The notes: generated by a model from the letters alone, not told the origin. A stretch of 64,000 nt of DNA from Welwitschia mirabilis (GCA_051453625.1 JBOZIK010000001.1:153854421-153918420); one strand, 5' to 3'; counted from the stretch's first letter, positions 46,801 through 58,690 are shown. Program-made: numbers and translations.

Positions 46801-47727
46801 TTAATTGCTTGAATCTAAATTTTTTTCCTATCATATCTCTTGAGCATCTACTATCCAAATACCAAATACTACTATTCAGGACCTTAAAAGCTATCTGAAG
46901 TAAGAGATTTAAATCATTAGCTTTTATTCACTTAGTATTTTTAGACTTATGTGATACATATATTTCTAAAATAAATTTAAACAAAAAATAATTGATTGAA
47001 TTTAAATACAGCATTAACTTTCTAGTATTGAAAAAAGTTTTGAATGTCCTATTTTTTAATAAAAATGATAAGTAACTTTAAAAATGAACTTACTTTACCA
47101 AGTTACTTGATTTTACTAACTTTGTGATTTTTAGTATATAAACCTAATTTCTAACTTATCACCAGTAGATTTTTGAACTGTAAGCATCTATTCTAATTTG
47201 GAAGAACCACTAGAAAATTTATTAACAAAATGAGATAAAACTTTGACTTGTAAAATTAGATTAGAATTTTTAGATTTGATCTTTTTGTACTTTGATTTCA
47301 TTTCCTCCTTTTCTTAGTAAGAGACTTTACAATCTTGTTTAGATCATATATCCTCTTTACAATCTTTTCACATTTCAAGTATAGTTCTTAACAAGTATCT
47401 TCTAGCTGATCCTGTTATTCATTAATCACATCTAAATCATCAGACTCTAATGTACTAGGCAAGTTTTGTAGAGAAGGCACAATCACTATGTAATATAGTC
47501 TTCTGTCTTTATCATATTATTAACCTAAACTACTATCATTCTTCCTTATCTTTTTTGCATATCCATAATTTACAATATTCTTGAAAAGATATACACAAAC
47601 TATCCAAAATATACCAATAAGAGTATCAATATCTAAGGTAGGCACAATTAAAAAACCAATAGAGGAATTATTCACTTTGGGTTCTAAAGTCTAGATTGGT
47701 TAAATTCTTAATATGAACTTAATGTAG
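46800..47727 (-). pseudogene. Element F gag and protease remnant
   Basis: The text is strongly decayed. A coiled-coil-like stretch DQLEDTC-ELYLKCEKIVKRI near 47360-47410 and a lysine-rich segment near 47300 fit the spacer of Sirevirus-type Gag. A protease DSG could not be placed with confidence. Confidence 0.45.
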
Positions 47728-47740
47728 CTTTGATACCAAA
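47728..47740 (-). other. Element F primer-binding site (initiator tRNA-Met)
   Basis: The minus strand reads TTTGGTATCAAAGC, one base from TGGTATCAGAGC, directly beside the LTR. Confidence 0.9.
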
Positions 47741-49184
47741 TATGGGATCGAGAAATTCATGATATAAACTTGCTTAAAATGTATCACCAAAAACTTTGTG
47801 CATAAAAACTAAAAGTATTTTGAAAAATAAAAATAACAAAACATATAAAATACTGATCATATGGATGCAAGTTTTATAGTGGTTTAGGTAACCTCTTCTC
47901 CACTCTCAATAATCATCTTATTACCAAGCTTGATCTGGATCTTTGTTAATACTTCTAGGTATTGCAAGTTCACCTATAATCTTTACGAATGGAATTTTAT
48001 AGGCTAATTCTCAATCTTTTCAAATAGACTTTTGTAGGCTAAGTCTTAATATTTTCAAATAGACTTTTATACGCTAAGTCTCAATCTTTAGAAATGTGGT
48101 AGTGATGATAAAATGCCCAAGAACACTAAGATCACTTGTTCTTTATCTCAATGATAGTAATGAAGAACTTGTTCTATAAATAATACAATATATAAACAAT
48201 GAAGTACAATGATTTGATCTTGTATGCAAAGATACAATAGATGCCAGCTCTCCCTTGGTTAGGAATGTAATGCCAAGATAGTATAATGATCAATCATAAG
48301 ATTTAATAGTTTAGGAAAAGGGTTTTTAGTGATTTTACTCTTAGCTATTTATAATTAAAGGGTTTTACGGCTATTACAATTAAAAATGCACTTTCAATGG
48401 CTAGAAAATGGCCACATAATAGATATAAAATTATCGCTTCCATTCTAGTCGATTAACTCCTCAAAGTNNNNNNNNNNNNNNNNNNNNNNNNNNNNNNNNN
48501 NNNNNNNNNNNNNNNNNNNNNNNNNNNNNNNNNNNNNNNNNNNNNNNNNNNNNNNNNNNNNNNNNNNAGAAAATGGCCACATAATAGATATAAAATTAGC
48601 GCTTCCAGTCTAGTCGATTAACTCCTCAAATTTCCAGTTGATCTCTTCTAGTGCCATGACTTAAATAGGTTGCCTGAGTGAACTTTTCAGTCATCTTAGT
48701 TTCTTATGACTCCATGTCTAGTCGTCCCCTCGGTATTCAATTAACCACTCATCTGGTCACCTACATATCTGTCTAGTCACTCACTTGATCCTGATAAAAT
48801 TATATCTCAATTTTCTACATCATATCTGATCAATCCCTTGGGTATATGGTTAACCCCTTGATGATTAATTTAGAAGTATCAAATGCATAATCCTTAAGTC
48901 CAATCAACCCCTCATAGGTTCTGTTGACTCTTAGGTTTACAAGTATAATCAATCCCTTAGAAGTCCAGTTAACTCCTTTGAATTTAGTTCAATTCTGAGA
49001 GTTTACTCTAGGTGTAGTTAACTCCTCAGAAGTCTAGTCAATCCCTCAAAAGGTTAATAGGACTTGATAGGCTTAAGAATCAAAATGTAACATTCATAGG
49101 TTTAGCTTCTGACCTATAATTAATCAATATTTTCTACACAAAGATACACAAATTTTGCTTCACAAAAATATTATTTTAACATAA
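47741..49184 (-). repeat. Element F 5' LTR (contains a gap)
   Basis: Partner of 42030-43319. The sequence on both sides of the 100-N gap is the same 60-odd bases (48404-48466 and 48568-48630), so the LTR is artificially lengthened here. Confidence 0.85.
48468..48567. other. Assembly gap (100 N) with duplicated flanks
   Basis: AGAAAATGGCCACATAATAG and the bases following it occur on both sides, differing at two or three sites. Confidence 1.
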
Positions 49185-49231
49185 GCATCATGATCTTAAT
49201 AAAAGTGAAAGAAAAATAATATGCAAACTCT

Positions 49232-49813
49232 NNNNNNNNNNNNNNNNNNNNNNNNNNNNNNNNNNNNNNNNNNNNNNNNNNNNNNNNNNNNNNNNNNNNN
49301 NNNNNNNNNNNNNNNNNNNNNNNNNNNNNNNNNNNNNNNNNNNNNNNNNNNNNNNNNNNNNNNNNNNNNNNNNNNNNNNNNNNNNNNNNNNNNNNNNNNN
49401 NNNNNNNNNNNNNNNNNNNNNNNNNNNNNNNNNNNNNNNNNNNNNNNNNNNNNNNNNNNNNNNNNNNNNNNNNNNNNNNNNNNNNNNNNNNNNNNNNNNN
49501 NNNNNNNNNNNNNNNNNNNNNNNNNNNNNNNNNNNNNNNNNNNNNNNNNNNNNNNNNNNNNNNNNNNNNNNNNNNNNNNNNNNNNNNNNNNNNNNNNNNN
49601 NNNNNNNNNNNNNNNNNNNNNNNNNNNNNNNNNNNNNNNNNNNNNNNNNNNNNNNNNNNNNNNNNNNNNNNNNNNNNNNNNNNNNNNNNNNNNNNNNNNN
49701 NNNNNNNNNNNNNNNNNNNNNNNNNNNNNNNNNNNNNNNNNNNNNNNNNNNNNNNNNNNNNNNNNNNNNNNNNNNNNNNNNNNNNNNNNNNNNNNNNNNN
49801 NNNNNNNNNNNNN
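49232..49813. other. Assembly gap (582 N)
   Basis: Separates element F from element G. Nothing can be inferred about the missing sequence. Confidence 1.
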
Positions 49814-49984
49814 ATACCTGTGATACTCAGAATAAACACGTCCCTCTCTAACTTGTTATGTGAGTACTATTTACTAAGTAAGCAAGTGCTGCCATGTCTG
49901 GGGACCTAGTTCATGATCTAGTAAATAATAATAAATCATTTATTTCATCTCAAGAAGAGGACTCACATGTAGTATGAGATGTTG

Positions 49985-50056
49985 CTAGTTTCCTAATTCC
50001 ACTTAAGTCATGGATTTTGGTATAATGGTAAGGGGCCTAACAACTAGTACCAAAGT
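49985..50056 (+). repeat. Element G 5' LTR end and primer site
   Basis: AATTCCACTTAAGTCATGG, TTTTGGTATAATGGTAAGG and AACTAGTACCAAAGTG correspond to 52790-52853 at the right end. The primer site is a decayed TGGTATCAGAGTG. Confidence 0.6.
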
Positions 50057-50079
50057 GTTTAGGTTTGCAAAGGATGAGT

Positions 50080-50640
50080 GGAAGCGATAACATCAGAAGA
50101 TGAAAAATTAAAGATTGACAATTTCATTGGGATAGAATTTAGTTTCTAAAAGATGCAAATTGAGGACTATCTATACCAGAAGAAGTTACACGAACTGTTA
50201 TTAGGGAAGAAACCAGAAAATATGAAGAAGAAGAAAAAGGATCAGTGGATGATTTATTAAATGTAACTACTAAAAATATTGCAAAATCTTTAATTTGTTA
50301 TATGAATAGTGGTATTAAGTTATGAATTCTAAATTTAGGTGCATTGTTTTACTTTACTCCTTATAAAGAGTTATTTCATAACTATATTACTGGTATGTTT
50401 GAGAAGGTATATCTTATAGATGATGAATCGTTGAACATTATGGAAAAGGGTGATGTGTACATTAAAACTATCCATAGAAAAAAAATTGAAGTTTTAGAAT
50501 GTCAAACATATTCTAGGCTTGAAGAAGAACCTTATTTCCTTAGATCAAATTGATGTTGAAGGATATAGTACAATATTTGTAAGCAGATTATGAAAGGTCA
50601 TTAAAGAGAATCTGGTAATATCTTAAGAAAATAAGATTAA
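50080..50640 (+). pseudogene. Element G gag end, protease and pre-integrase start
   Basis: The frame 50344-50553 and the bases just before it read LGALFYFTPYKELFHNYITG, matching the copia protease start DSGASxHxTPxKEWF. The catalytic Asp-Ser of DSG has been lost. VYLIDDESLNIMEKGDVYIK follows (family: VxLGDDxxxxIxGxGxV). Upstream charged text (RRRKRIS) is the tail of gag. In the family this protease separates Gag from integrase and RT. Confidence 0.65.
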
Positions 50641-51620
50641 AACATTGTACATGACTACAAAAGCAAAGGATTTAGTCTTAGTGGTTAATTCTAGTTTGAA
50701 GTTAACATTGTGGCATCAAAGGTTAGGCCACATGAGTTAAAAGGAAATGAAGATTCTCACTTCAAAGGGAAAAATACTAGACTTACAGTCAGTTAATTGT
50801 AAGTTGTATGAAGATTGTGTATATGAAAAGTAAAAAATAGTGAGGTTCTCAAAAGCTAGAAGAACATCAAAGACTAAGAAGTTAAAACTAGTGCATACAG
50901 ATGTATGCAGACCACTCCCAATGAATTATCTTGGAGGCTCATGATATTATATCACATTCATTAATGACTTCACTTAGAAGGTATGGGTTTATTTTCTTAA
51001 AAATAAATCTAATGTACTTTCTATATTTAAAAGATAAAAGGAAGAAGTGAAAACCAAACAAATTTGAAAGTTAAATGTTTGAGGTCAGATAATGGAGGCG
51101 AGTATAATAACTTAGAGTTTAGGGATTTCTATTTTGAGAATGGAATTATAATGATCAAGATAGTTCCTGGAATACCAAACAGAATGGTGTAGTAGAAAGA
51201 ATAAATAAGATCCTAAACAAATAAGATAAAAGCATGAGGATATGTTCTAGACTACTAAAAATGTTTTGGTTGGATGTAGTCAGCACCACAACCTATCTTA
51301 TAAATAGAGGACCTTTAGTGCTACTGGATTTTAAGATACTTGAGGAAAAATGATTAGGTAAAGAGGTAAATTTCTCACACTTAAATTTTTTGATTATATT
51401 TCCTATGTGCATTTCGGTTCTAATATCTGAGATAATCTTGATCATAAGGATAAAAAGTACTATTTTATTAGTTATGGTTTTGATGATTTTGGTTATCACT
51501 TTTGGGATGATTAAAATAAGAAAATTTTAAGGCACAATAATGTTACATTTAATGAGAATGTGGTGTACAAGAATAGGTATAGACCAGAATCTAAAAATGC
51601 AGGGAAAAGAGAAAATAGAA
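50640..51620 (+). pseudogene. Element G integrase remnant
   Basis: The zinc-finger region reads LTLWHQRLGHMS near 50705. The core reads KLKLVHTDVCRPLPMNYLGG, then YYITFINDFT-KVWVYFLKN near 50885-51000 (first catalytic Asp kept). The second Asp region is LNVWGQIMEASIIT, with frames broken. WCSRKNK follows for the NGVAERxNR block. The C-terminal fold is clear: YFISYGFDDFGYHFWDD near 51460, and ILRHNNVTFNENVVYKNRYR near 51520. This wording is typical of Tork/Retrofit elements. Confidence 0.8.
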
Positions 51621-51885
51621 AGTGAGAAGGTTGTACTAGAATAAATATTAAAGAGTAATGTTGCTAAAAGAACTTAAGAAAATTCTAAAAATAGATAAAT
51701 TGAGTTAGAATCAATTACACTATAACCTCAGTTAATATTATGTTCAAGAATACCTAAGACTAGATTAAGGTACTCTCCCTTATTACATTATTTGCTCTTG
51801 ACTAATGCTAGGGAATCAGCATGTCTTGATGAAGTAATGCAAGTGACAAATTTTATTAAGTGGGAGTTGATCATAAGAGATGAGA
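51621..51885 (+). other. Element G integrase-RT linker
   Basis: Charged linker text without a domain, as is usual between copia integrase and RT. Confidence 0.4.
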
Positions 51886-52660
51886 TGGATTCACTTTAGA
51901 AGAATAAGACATGGATACTTACTAAGTTACTAGAAGGAAAAAAAGCATTATACAATAAGTGGGTGTATAGGATCAAGGAAGAGCATGATGGTAGCAAGAG
52001 ACTCAAGATAAGTATAGTAGTGAAGGGATTCCAATACAAAATAGGAATTGATTGCATAGTAATTTTTTCTCCTATAGTAACGTTGACTACTATTAGATTA
52101 GTGTTGAGTATTATAGTTGTAGAGGATTTGCATCTAGAGCAGCTAGATGTAAAAACTACTTTTTTCATGGTGACCTTGAGAAAGACATCTACATGATACA
52201 ATTAGAAGGTTTTCAAGTTTTTGATAGTAAAAACCTTATGTATAGATTTAAAAAAAGTTTATATGGATTAAAGTAGGCTCCTAGATAGTGATACAAGAAT
52301 TTTAACAGATTCATGTGTAATACTGATTTCATAAGATACAAGGTGGATCATCATTATTACACAAAAAGGTTTAGTAACTATTATATTATTCTACTTTTAT
52401 ATGTTGATGACATGTTAGTTGTAGAATCTAATTTGTAGGAGATATACAAATTGAAGCAATAGTTGATAGAAAAATTTAAGATGAAGGACTTAAGACTAGC
52501 TAAGCAGATACTTAAGATGAGAATTAGTAGACATAGATTACTAAAGATTCTTATATTATCTCAGGAAAAGTACATAGAGAAGGTGCTTAGAAGGTTTAGC
52601 ATTTAGAAGACAAAGAGCAGAAGAACTTCTTTAGAAAATTACTTTAATCTCAATAAGAAG
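51886..52660 (+). pseudogene. Element G reverse transcriptase remnant
   Basis: Blocks in order are KALYNKWVYRIKEEHDGSKR, VVKGFQYKIGIDCIVIFSPI, VTLTTIRLVLSIIVVEDLHL, and EQLDVKTTFFMVTL (the LDVKTAFLHG motif with Asp kept). A KKSLYGLK-like block follows after a frameshift near 52250. ILLLYVDDMLV-like text near 52390-52420 is crossed by frame breaks. The end is KILILSQEKYIEKVLRRFSI near 52550. In-frame TAG replaces Gln or Trp at several points. The minus-strand frame 51896-52201 is a shadow. Confidence 0.8.
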
Positions 52661-52663
52661 CAG

Positions 52664-53045
52664 TCTCCCTAGTGGCTTCTCGATTCATGTGAGAACTTGG
52701 CATGTGAATCGAGGAGAAGATTATTAGTTATGTAGTCCTCATGTCCAGTCCGATAAGTGAGTAAATGTAAAGAATTCTAATTTACCAAATTCCACCTAAG
52801 TCATAGCTTTTGGTATGATGGTAAAGGATTGAACAATTAGTATCAGAGCCATGATTGTTGGCTGGCCTCAGGTTTAAGTCTCCTCAGTGACTTCCCAGTT
52901 CATGTGAGTACTTGGCATATGGATCAATGGGGAGATTATTAGATATGTGATTCTCATGCCCAGCCTAATAAGTAAGTAAACGTAAAGTATTCTAGTTTTC
53001 TAGATTCCACCTAAGTCATGGCTTTTATGTGATCGTAAGGAGATC
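52664..53045 (+). repeat. Tandem PPT-LTR-PBS units at the 3' end of element G
   Basis: Unit 1 (52672-52860) runs GGCTTCTCGATTCATGTGAG, GAGGAGAAGATTATTAG (polypurine), LTR text, and then AGTATCAGAGCCATG (primer site, 52838-52853). Unit 2 (52875-53045) repeats the first parts with GGGGAGATTATTAG and the same LTR text, and stops before the primer site. A hairpin CTCGATTCA/TGAATCGAG lies at 52678-52712. A primer site beyond the 3' LTR shows that this is not a simple element end. Confidence 0.7.
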
Positions 53046-54430
53046 AACACCAAAATATATAATGTTTGACCATGTATGGATGTAATAAATCATTCTCTTA
53101 ATTACCTAATAGAATGGGATGGAGCAATATTAAACATGAGGCCAAGAAAAGTAGAATTTAAAATGATAGGAAACATGTAGGAGGGAAAATAGCATGACTA
53201 GCAGAGTAGGAAAACACAATGCAAGGACTCAGTAAGTGAGAATAGGGGACATCAATAGAATGTAGTCAAAGGTGGTGGACAGGAAACATCTCCTTAAAAG
53301 AAGAAAGTAATAAAATAGTATAAAAAAGAGGATGGAAGCAGTGGCAATTAAAGGAGGAGGCTCTAATAAGGCATAGCATAGTAGTAATACTAGAACTGCT
53401 AGTAGTATATAGGATGGTAGAGCCAATAGTCAAAGGCAAAGGACTGTAGGAAAATAAGTAGTACCACATCTAAGCAAAAATCTCCAAAGACAGAGGGATC
53501 TGAGAGAGAAATATAGGATTCCATTACACACTAGGATGATAAAAAATGGGTGGTACTTCAAGAATAAAAAAAACATGAAGGAATAATTTTTGAGAAAAAC
53601 TTCATAGATGATAGAAGAAAAGCACATTCCAAACCACATGCACTTGTCATTGTCCACTACCCTTTATAAGTTCCTTATTATACTTCAAATGGAGTAGCTT
53701 TCCATTACTACTCATCCATTTTTCTAACATTTGAACATAGTCTCTAGTGAAAAATGCTGTCGTACTCACTCAGTTGAAAACTATATCTTGGGTTTTCTAT
53801 GTAGCACTCTTTAGTCATTGTAATCTTCATCTTCATCATTGTTAAAATTTGGCAGTGGGATATTACTATCCCAAGAGTTGTGTTGAAAGTTGAAAAATAG
53901 AAATCTTTTGTATTAAATTTAATTATCTCTTATTAAATCCACTATATTCATTATTGCTTTTGGTTCTTTACAAGGAGTTTCATTAATTTTAAAAGAGACA
54001 TTAATGATATTATAAGTGATAGATCTGAATCAGATTGAGCTAACAATCAATCTATAGCTTATGAGTTCTCACGTAGCTAGAAACATAAACTTATGTAAAA
54101 AAGTAACATTCAATGGGCATTATTATTCATTGTATTTCCTTTTACTCTTTCATATGTTGACTTAGTTCTTAATAGCATTAATTATTGTCTAATCTAGTAT
54201 GTCTTTTACATGGAACTTAAAACTTTATTTTATAGTTTGTTTTACATAGTTTCAACTAGAATGACACAAAATGGGTACTCTTGCATTTTAAATAATACTT
54301 CCATTAAAAATACTTTGAAGATCTAAAGAATCTATTAGACAGAGGACATGATCATGTCATGGAATATAAATATAGATTCACTAAAGTGGTCAACAATCAC
54401 TAGATGCAATATGAGAAAATTAAAAAGATT
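53046..54430. other. Unassigned, strand-biased purine-rich stretch
   Basis: 53100-53640 is purine-rich on the plus strand. The three overlapping minus-strand frames there (53229-53657) are low-complexity Leu/Ser/Pro text produced by pyrimidine bias, with no domain. Nothing is recognised from 53660 to 54430. Confidence 0.4.
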
Positions 54431-54434
54431 TCTT

Positions 54435-54655
54435 ATAGTGATATTGAATTATTTTCTTATAGGTTATATAGCAGTACAAAAAAGTAAAACATGTTCTTCA
54501 TCTTCAAGGACACCTATATTATACAATCTGCATGTTTGCTCTTCTCTAAACATGATATTCCATCTTTTACTTTTGATTCTAAGATGATGTGAACTTAATT
54601 AAACTTTACTAAGGGAGGATATATAAGCAATGGCTACCTTAAGAGTAAATCAATC
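54435..54655 (-). pseudogene. LINE-like C-terminal zinc-finger fragment
   Basis: The minus strand reads LSSHHLRIKSKRWNIMFREE, then TCRLYNIGVLEDEEHVLLFC and a TAI-PIRKQFN block. The order (SSHxLxIxxxRW, a C-x2-C pair, EDEEH, a final C, an IRxxF helix) fits the short zinc finger after the RT of some non-LTR retrotransposons. The second Cys is Tyr. No RT was found upstream (to the right), so it is an isolated piece. The 79-codon plus-strand frame 54348-54587 is its shadow. Confidence 0.4.
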
Positions 54656-55300
54656 TACATTCTACATTGAAGTTTACATATTACTCCATCATTTCACTAA
54701 AACTCTATTAGTATAGATATGGTTTTTCTTATGGCCATGAGTAGGACTTATCTTATTACAAGATCCTAAGCCTCTCTTATTTCTCCTTGGGTATGAGAAA
54801 ATGATTTATTCAAAAGGCATTTATCTCACCAAGCCTAAGTTTTTATCTATATGACATTCATATTTGCTATAGTTTTTGCATCATTAGTAAATGAACTTAG
54901 TTCTATGATTGGATTTATTCTTTTATTTTATAATAAATACAATTATGATCACTAGTTATAAAATCATACTGGTTGAATGTTTTTCTTCATAATTATGGAA
55001 TATATCCTTTCTTTTAATATATTATTAGGATTTAAATAATTAATATGTTAATAATTATGATATTTTACATTCTATCCTAGTATTTTCCATATTTCATTAT
55101 AAGCTATAACATATCTAATATTAGTTATTTCATGATACTTGGAATCCATTATAAATAATTTATTATGTATCTATAAAATTAATTTATATTTAGCATAGTA
55201 TTTTTAACTTGACTTAGGCTTACTTTATAGTTTATTTTAGGATTAGTAATTTCTAATTTCTAAAGATAGTTCTTTCTATCTAAAACTATTAGAAAAATCC
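54656..55300. other. Unassigned AT-rich stretch
   Basis: No gene or repeat recognised. Confidence 0.4.
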
Positions 55301-56694
55301 CAATTTTAATGATTTAACTTATCAAATGTAATGTGATTGATGTGTAAAGATCTGTCTTAGATTGTCAAAATACTTAAATTATAAACAAGGATTACTACTA
55401 GTCAAATTTAGGACCTAAGAGAATTAATAATTTATGCACATAAAGCTTAAGATCAAAGAAGATTTACTTTAAAATTCATGAATTTAGAACAAGGTTAACT
55501 AGAGATATCTATAGGATGGAAGACATATATGATAAAATGGTTGTAGTCTTGAAGACATCTAGACTAAACTTGAGGTTGAAACATAACAAAGAGATCTATC
55601 ATTAGAAAGAAATCTATACTAAATGCACTGATAAAGATGTCTGCTATTATGAATACATCTATGATAAACTAAAATAGATAATAGAAAATATTTTGTATAA
55701 TTGGAATGATAATGATGAATTATTTATTTTCCAAGGATCTAAACAAGTTTTTCATGATGAATTCTTAATGCCTATGGATCACAGATACAATACTTCAAAG
55801 CTCATTGGAATCTTGACAAAGTGACCAACGATGTCTTTCATGTGGAAAATGTCGTCCTATGAGAGATGTTTATCAGTTTAAAGTAATCTATTACCAAAAT
55901 TAATGCAAAATACAAATAGCCATTAAATGACTAAGACTAGCCATTTATAGCCATTGGATTGTGTTCAAAGTATTTCAAATAGTATTTCATTAGAGTAAAG
56001 GCCTAGAATACTTCATAAGTATAAAAGGCACAAAGAATGAAGATTAAAGGATTACTTAAATGATTAACTAGTACACTACAAGTAGAAATCTATTAAACTC
56101 AATGAAAGCTCTCTACCTTTGAAGACATCTTGTGATTTCTTATAATCCATGATTACAACTCTAATATTGAATTATTATGGAAGACTACATTAAGAAGAAT
56201 TCAAGAAAATACAATTGAAACATCATCCTAGGCTTATTGTTCTTTTATTTTAGCTTTGATACTTCATAGTAGAAATATTTAATTTATTGAATCTCTTAAC
56301 TTCTAGTCTAAAATATTTTTATATATCTCCTTTTCTAGGATCCTTTGCTTGAAAATCCTAAGGTGTAAGGCAACCCTTGTGTGGAGGTGCTACTTGTGAT
56401 TGGTTAAGTGGTTAAGTGTACTTTTAGATATTGATATATTGTAATTCCTAAGGTAAATAAAATGCTACCTTAAGAGAAGTATCTCATTTGATTATAAGTT
56501 GGTAATGCTTACAAAGCATTATTTTGTAGGTTAATATAGTCAAAAATGTGAATGAAAGCTATTCTTTATGTGTGGATATACCAGGTTGAGGAATCATATA
56601 GATAGGTAAGGATTCAATTGTGAAATTCATTTGTTAGTAGCTAAAGTTTTTATTTAGTCAAACTCATTCATCCCTTTCCTCCAAGTTTAAGGAT
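55300..56694 (+). repeat. Element H 5' LTR (Sirevirus-type Ty1/copia)
   Basis: The right half has the wording of Sirevirus LTRs: CCTAAGGTGTAAGGCAACCC, GTGATTGGTTAAGTGG, CCTTAAGAGAAGTATCTC, TTACAAAGCATTATTTTGTA. It closes with TCATCCCTTTCCTCCAAG before the gap. Repeated GACATCT/AGATGTC motifs lie in the upstream part. The left limit is approximate, and no matching 3' LTR was recognised in the window. Confidence 0.55.
56019..56028 (+). promoter_or_regulatory. TATA box in element H LTR
   Basis: GTATAAAAGG in the context CATAAGTATAAAAGGCAC, about 670 bases before the LTR end. Confidence 0.5.
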
Positions 56695-57567
56695 NNNNNN
56701 NNNNNNNNNNNNNNNNNNNNNNNNNNNNNNNNNNNNNNNNNNNNNNNNNNNNNNNNNNNNNNNNNNNNNNNNNNNNNNNNNNNNNNNNNNNNNNNNNNNN
56801 NNNNNNNNNNNNNNNNNNNNNNNNNNNNNNNNNNNNNNNNNNNNNNNNNNNNNNNNNNNNNNNNNNNNNNNNNNNNNNNNNNNNNNNNNNNNNNNNNNNN
56901 NNNNNNNNNNNNNNNNNNNNNNNNNNNNNNNNNNNNNNNNNNNNNNNNNNNNNNNNNNNNNNNNNNNNNNNNNNNNNNNNNNNNNNNNNNNNNNNNNNNN
57001 NNNNNNNNNNNNNNNNNNNNNNNNNNNNNNNNNNNNNNNNNNNNNNNNNNNNNNNNNNNNNNNNNNNNNNNNNNNNNNNNNNNNNNNNNNNNNNNNNNNN
57101 NNNNNNNNNNNNNNNNNNNNNNNNNNNNNNNNNNNNNNNNNNNNNNNNNNNNNNNNNNNNNNNNNNNNNNNNNNNNNNNNNNNNNNNNNNNNNNNNNNNN
57201 NNNNNNNNNNNNNNNNNNNNNNNNNNNNNNNNNNNNNNNNNNNNNNNNNNNNNNNNNNNNNNNNNNNNNNNNNNNNNNNNNNNNNNNNNNNNNNNNNNNN
57301 NNNNNNNNNNNNNNNNNNNNNNNNNNNNNNNNNNNNNNNNNNNNNNNNNNNNNNNNNNNNNNNNNNNNNNNNNNNNNNNNNNNNNNNNNNNNNNNNNNNN
57401 NNNNNNNNNNNNNNNNNNNNNNNNNNNNNNNNNNNNNNNNNNNNNNNNNNNNNNNNNNNNNNNNNNNNNNNNNNNNNNNNNNNNNNNNNNNNNNNNNNNN
57501 NNNNNNNNNNNNNNNNNNNNNNNNNNNNNNNNNNNNNNNNNNNNNNNNNNNNNNNNNNNNNNNNNNN
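56695..57567. other. Assembly gap (873 N)
   Basis: Hides the primer site and the start of gag of element H. The long open frame across it is only Ns. Confidence 1.
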
Positions 57568-58690
57568 TCAAATCCTTATCTAAAACTCTTAAACCTTTAG
57601 ATCTTTTAAATATTTTTGTAATTTGTAAATAAAAATGAAAATTATGATCTTTTATACTATAATAAAATGACTTATTTTATTTATTTTAAACAATTACCTA
57701 TAAGTTTATACCTAGGGCATAACTTTTAAAGATTATAAATTATAAAAAAATTCAAGGCATGTAAAGTCTTTTATGCCATTGTCAAGGATTGAATTGGTGT
57801 TTCTCAACTTACTAAGATTTTATTTCTATATGAAAATCATTTTTATATTTATGGTTTTAGACTCTACATTATCAAACTATAAAAATTTTATATGCTTTAT
57901 AGGAACTAGAAGCATCTAAAGAATAAGAGCATGGATCTATATACATTTTTCTTACATATGTTACATGAGTGTTCACTTTTATCCAACTATATTCTACCTT
58001 TGTTTTTGCATTTATGGTTGCAAATAATATAGTGTTAAATTATTTATTAAAATTTTTGAAATTGCTTCATGTATTCCACTCTTAATAATATTATAGGTGC
58101 TATGAACATAACATTTCAAATTTGAAAAATGTTTATATTAGATATTCTATCCAAAATGGCATAATTATTCATTTTATTTACAATATATTTTCTATAAGAT
58201 AAGTTTCTATAATTAACTCACATTATCATCACTTTTATTAGTATCCCCTTACCTTTTTTAAATTTATTATCATTTAAAATCCCAAGTATCATATTTTAGC
58301 ACTATCCATTAATTTTTATTAGTAGTTTATCATAAAAATATTTATAGTAATCTCTATTTTTAATGCATGATTTAAGTTCATCTATTACTAGTCAACTCTA
58401 TATAAAAAGTGATAAATAGCAAAAAAAACCACTTAGTCCTAAACAACTTCAACTTTGACTATGACTAATAATATTCTAAACCAATTGAAAATCCTATAAA
58501 TATAATTTTAAGTAAATTATTCATGTTTAAAACTAGTAGAAATAGTATCTATCAAGAATATCTTAAGAAAATTTTAAAAGCTTTATAACAATTTAAGCTA
58601 TTAACTATACCTTCATATATGATTTTGCCCCACACATGAATTAAATTGAAATAAACTATCATCATAACATTATTAATACTAGTTTAAAGA
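57568..58690 (+). other. Probable element H interior, no domain readable
   Basis: Lies between the LTR and the RT piece and should hold gag to integrase, but no motif can be followed on either strand. Confidence 0.35.

Larger units (their letters stand above)
42030..49184 (-). mobile_element. Element F: Ty1/copia LTR retrotransposon
   Basis: F is 7.15 kb with LTRs at 42030-43319 and 47741-49184. A tRNA-Met primer site sits beside the right LTR, and the flanks ACATC (42025-42029) and GCATC (49185-49189) are a near-matching target duplication. Domain order on the minus strand is gag, pre-integrase, integrase, RT, RNase H, so it is copia. The catalytic YVDD is intact and several frames of about 90-110 codons survive. 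This makes it the youngest-looking element here, although it is still frameshifted. Confidence 0.9.
49870..53045 (+). mobile_element. Element G: short-LTR Ty1/copia retrotransposon (Tork/Retrofit-like)
   Basis: This is a copia element on the plus strand with primer-site-like text near 50045, protease/pre-integrase, integrase and RT. At the right end it has a compact polypurine-LTR-primer unit, repeated. The recognisable LTR is only about 100-130 bases (GTCCTCATG, CCAGTCCGATAAGTGAG, CACCTAAGTCATAGCTTTTG). Matching text at 49985-50035 (CCACTTAAGTCATGGATTTT) marks the left LTR. RNase H is not recognised, so the 3' end of pol may be deleted. Confidence 0.75.

Noticed and set aside
49171-49839. 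Two long frames across 49.2-49.8 kb
   Set aside because: Almost entirely N. An artefact of the gap.
53229-53657. Three overlapping minus-strand frames rich in Leu, Ser and Pro
   Set aside because: Pyrimidine-biased low complexity, no motif, and three frames open at once.
56687-57571. 294-codon frame
   Set aside because: Consists of the 873-N gap.
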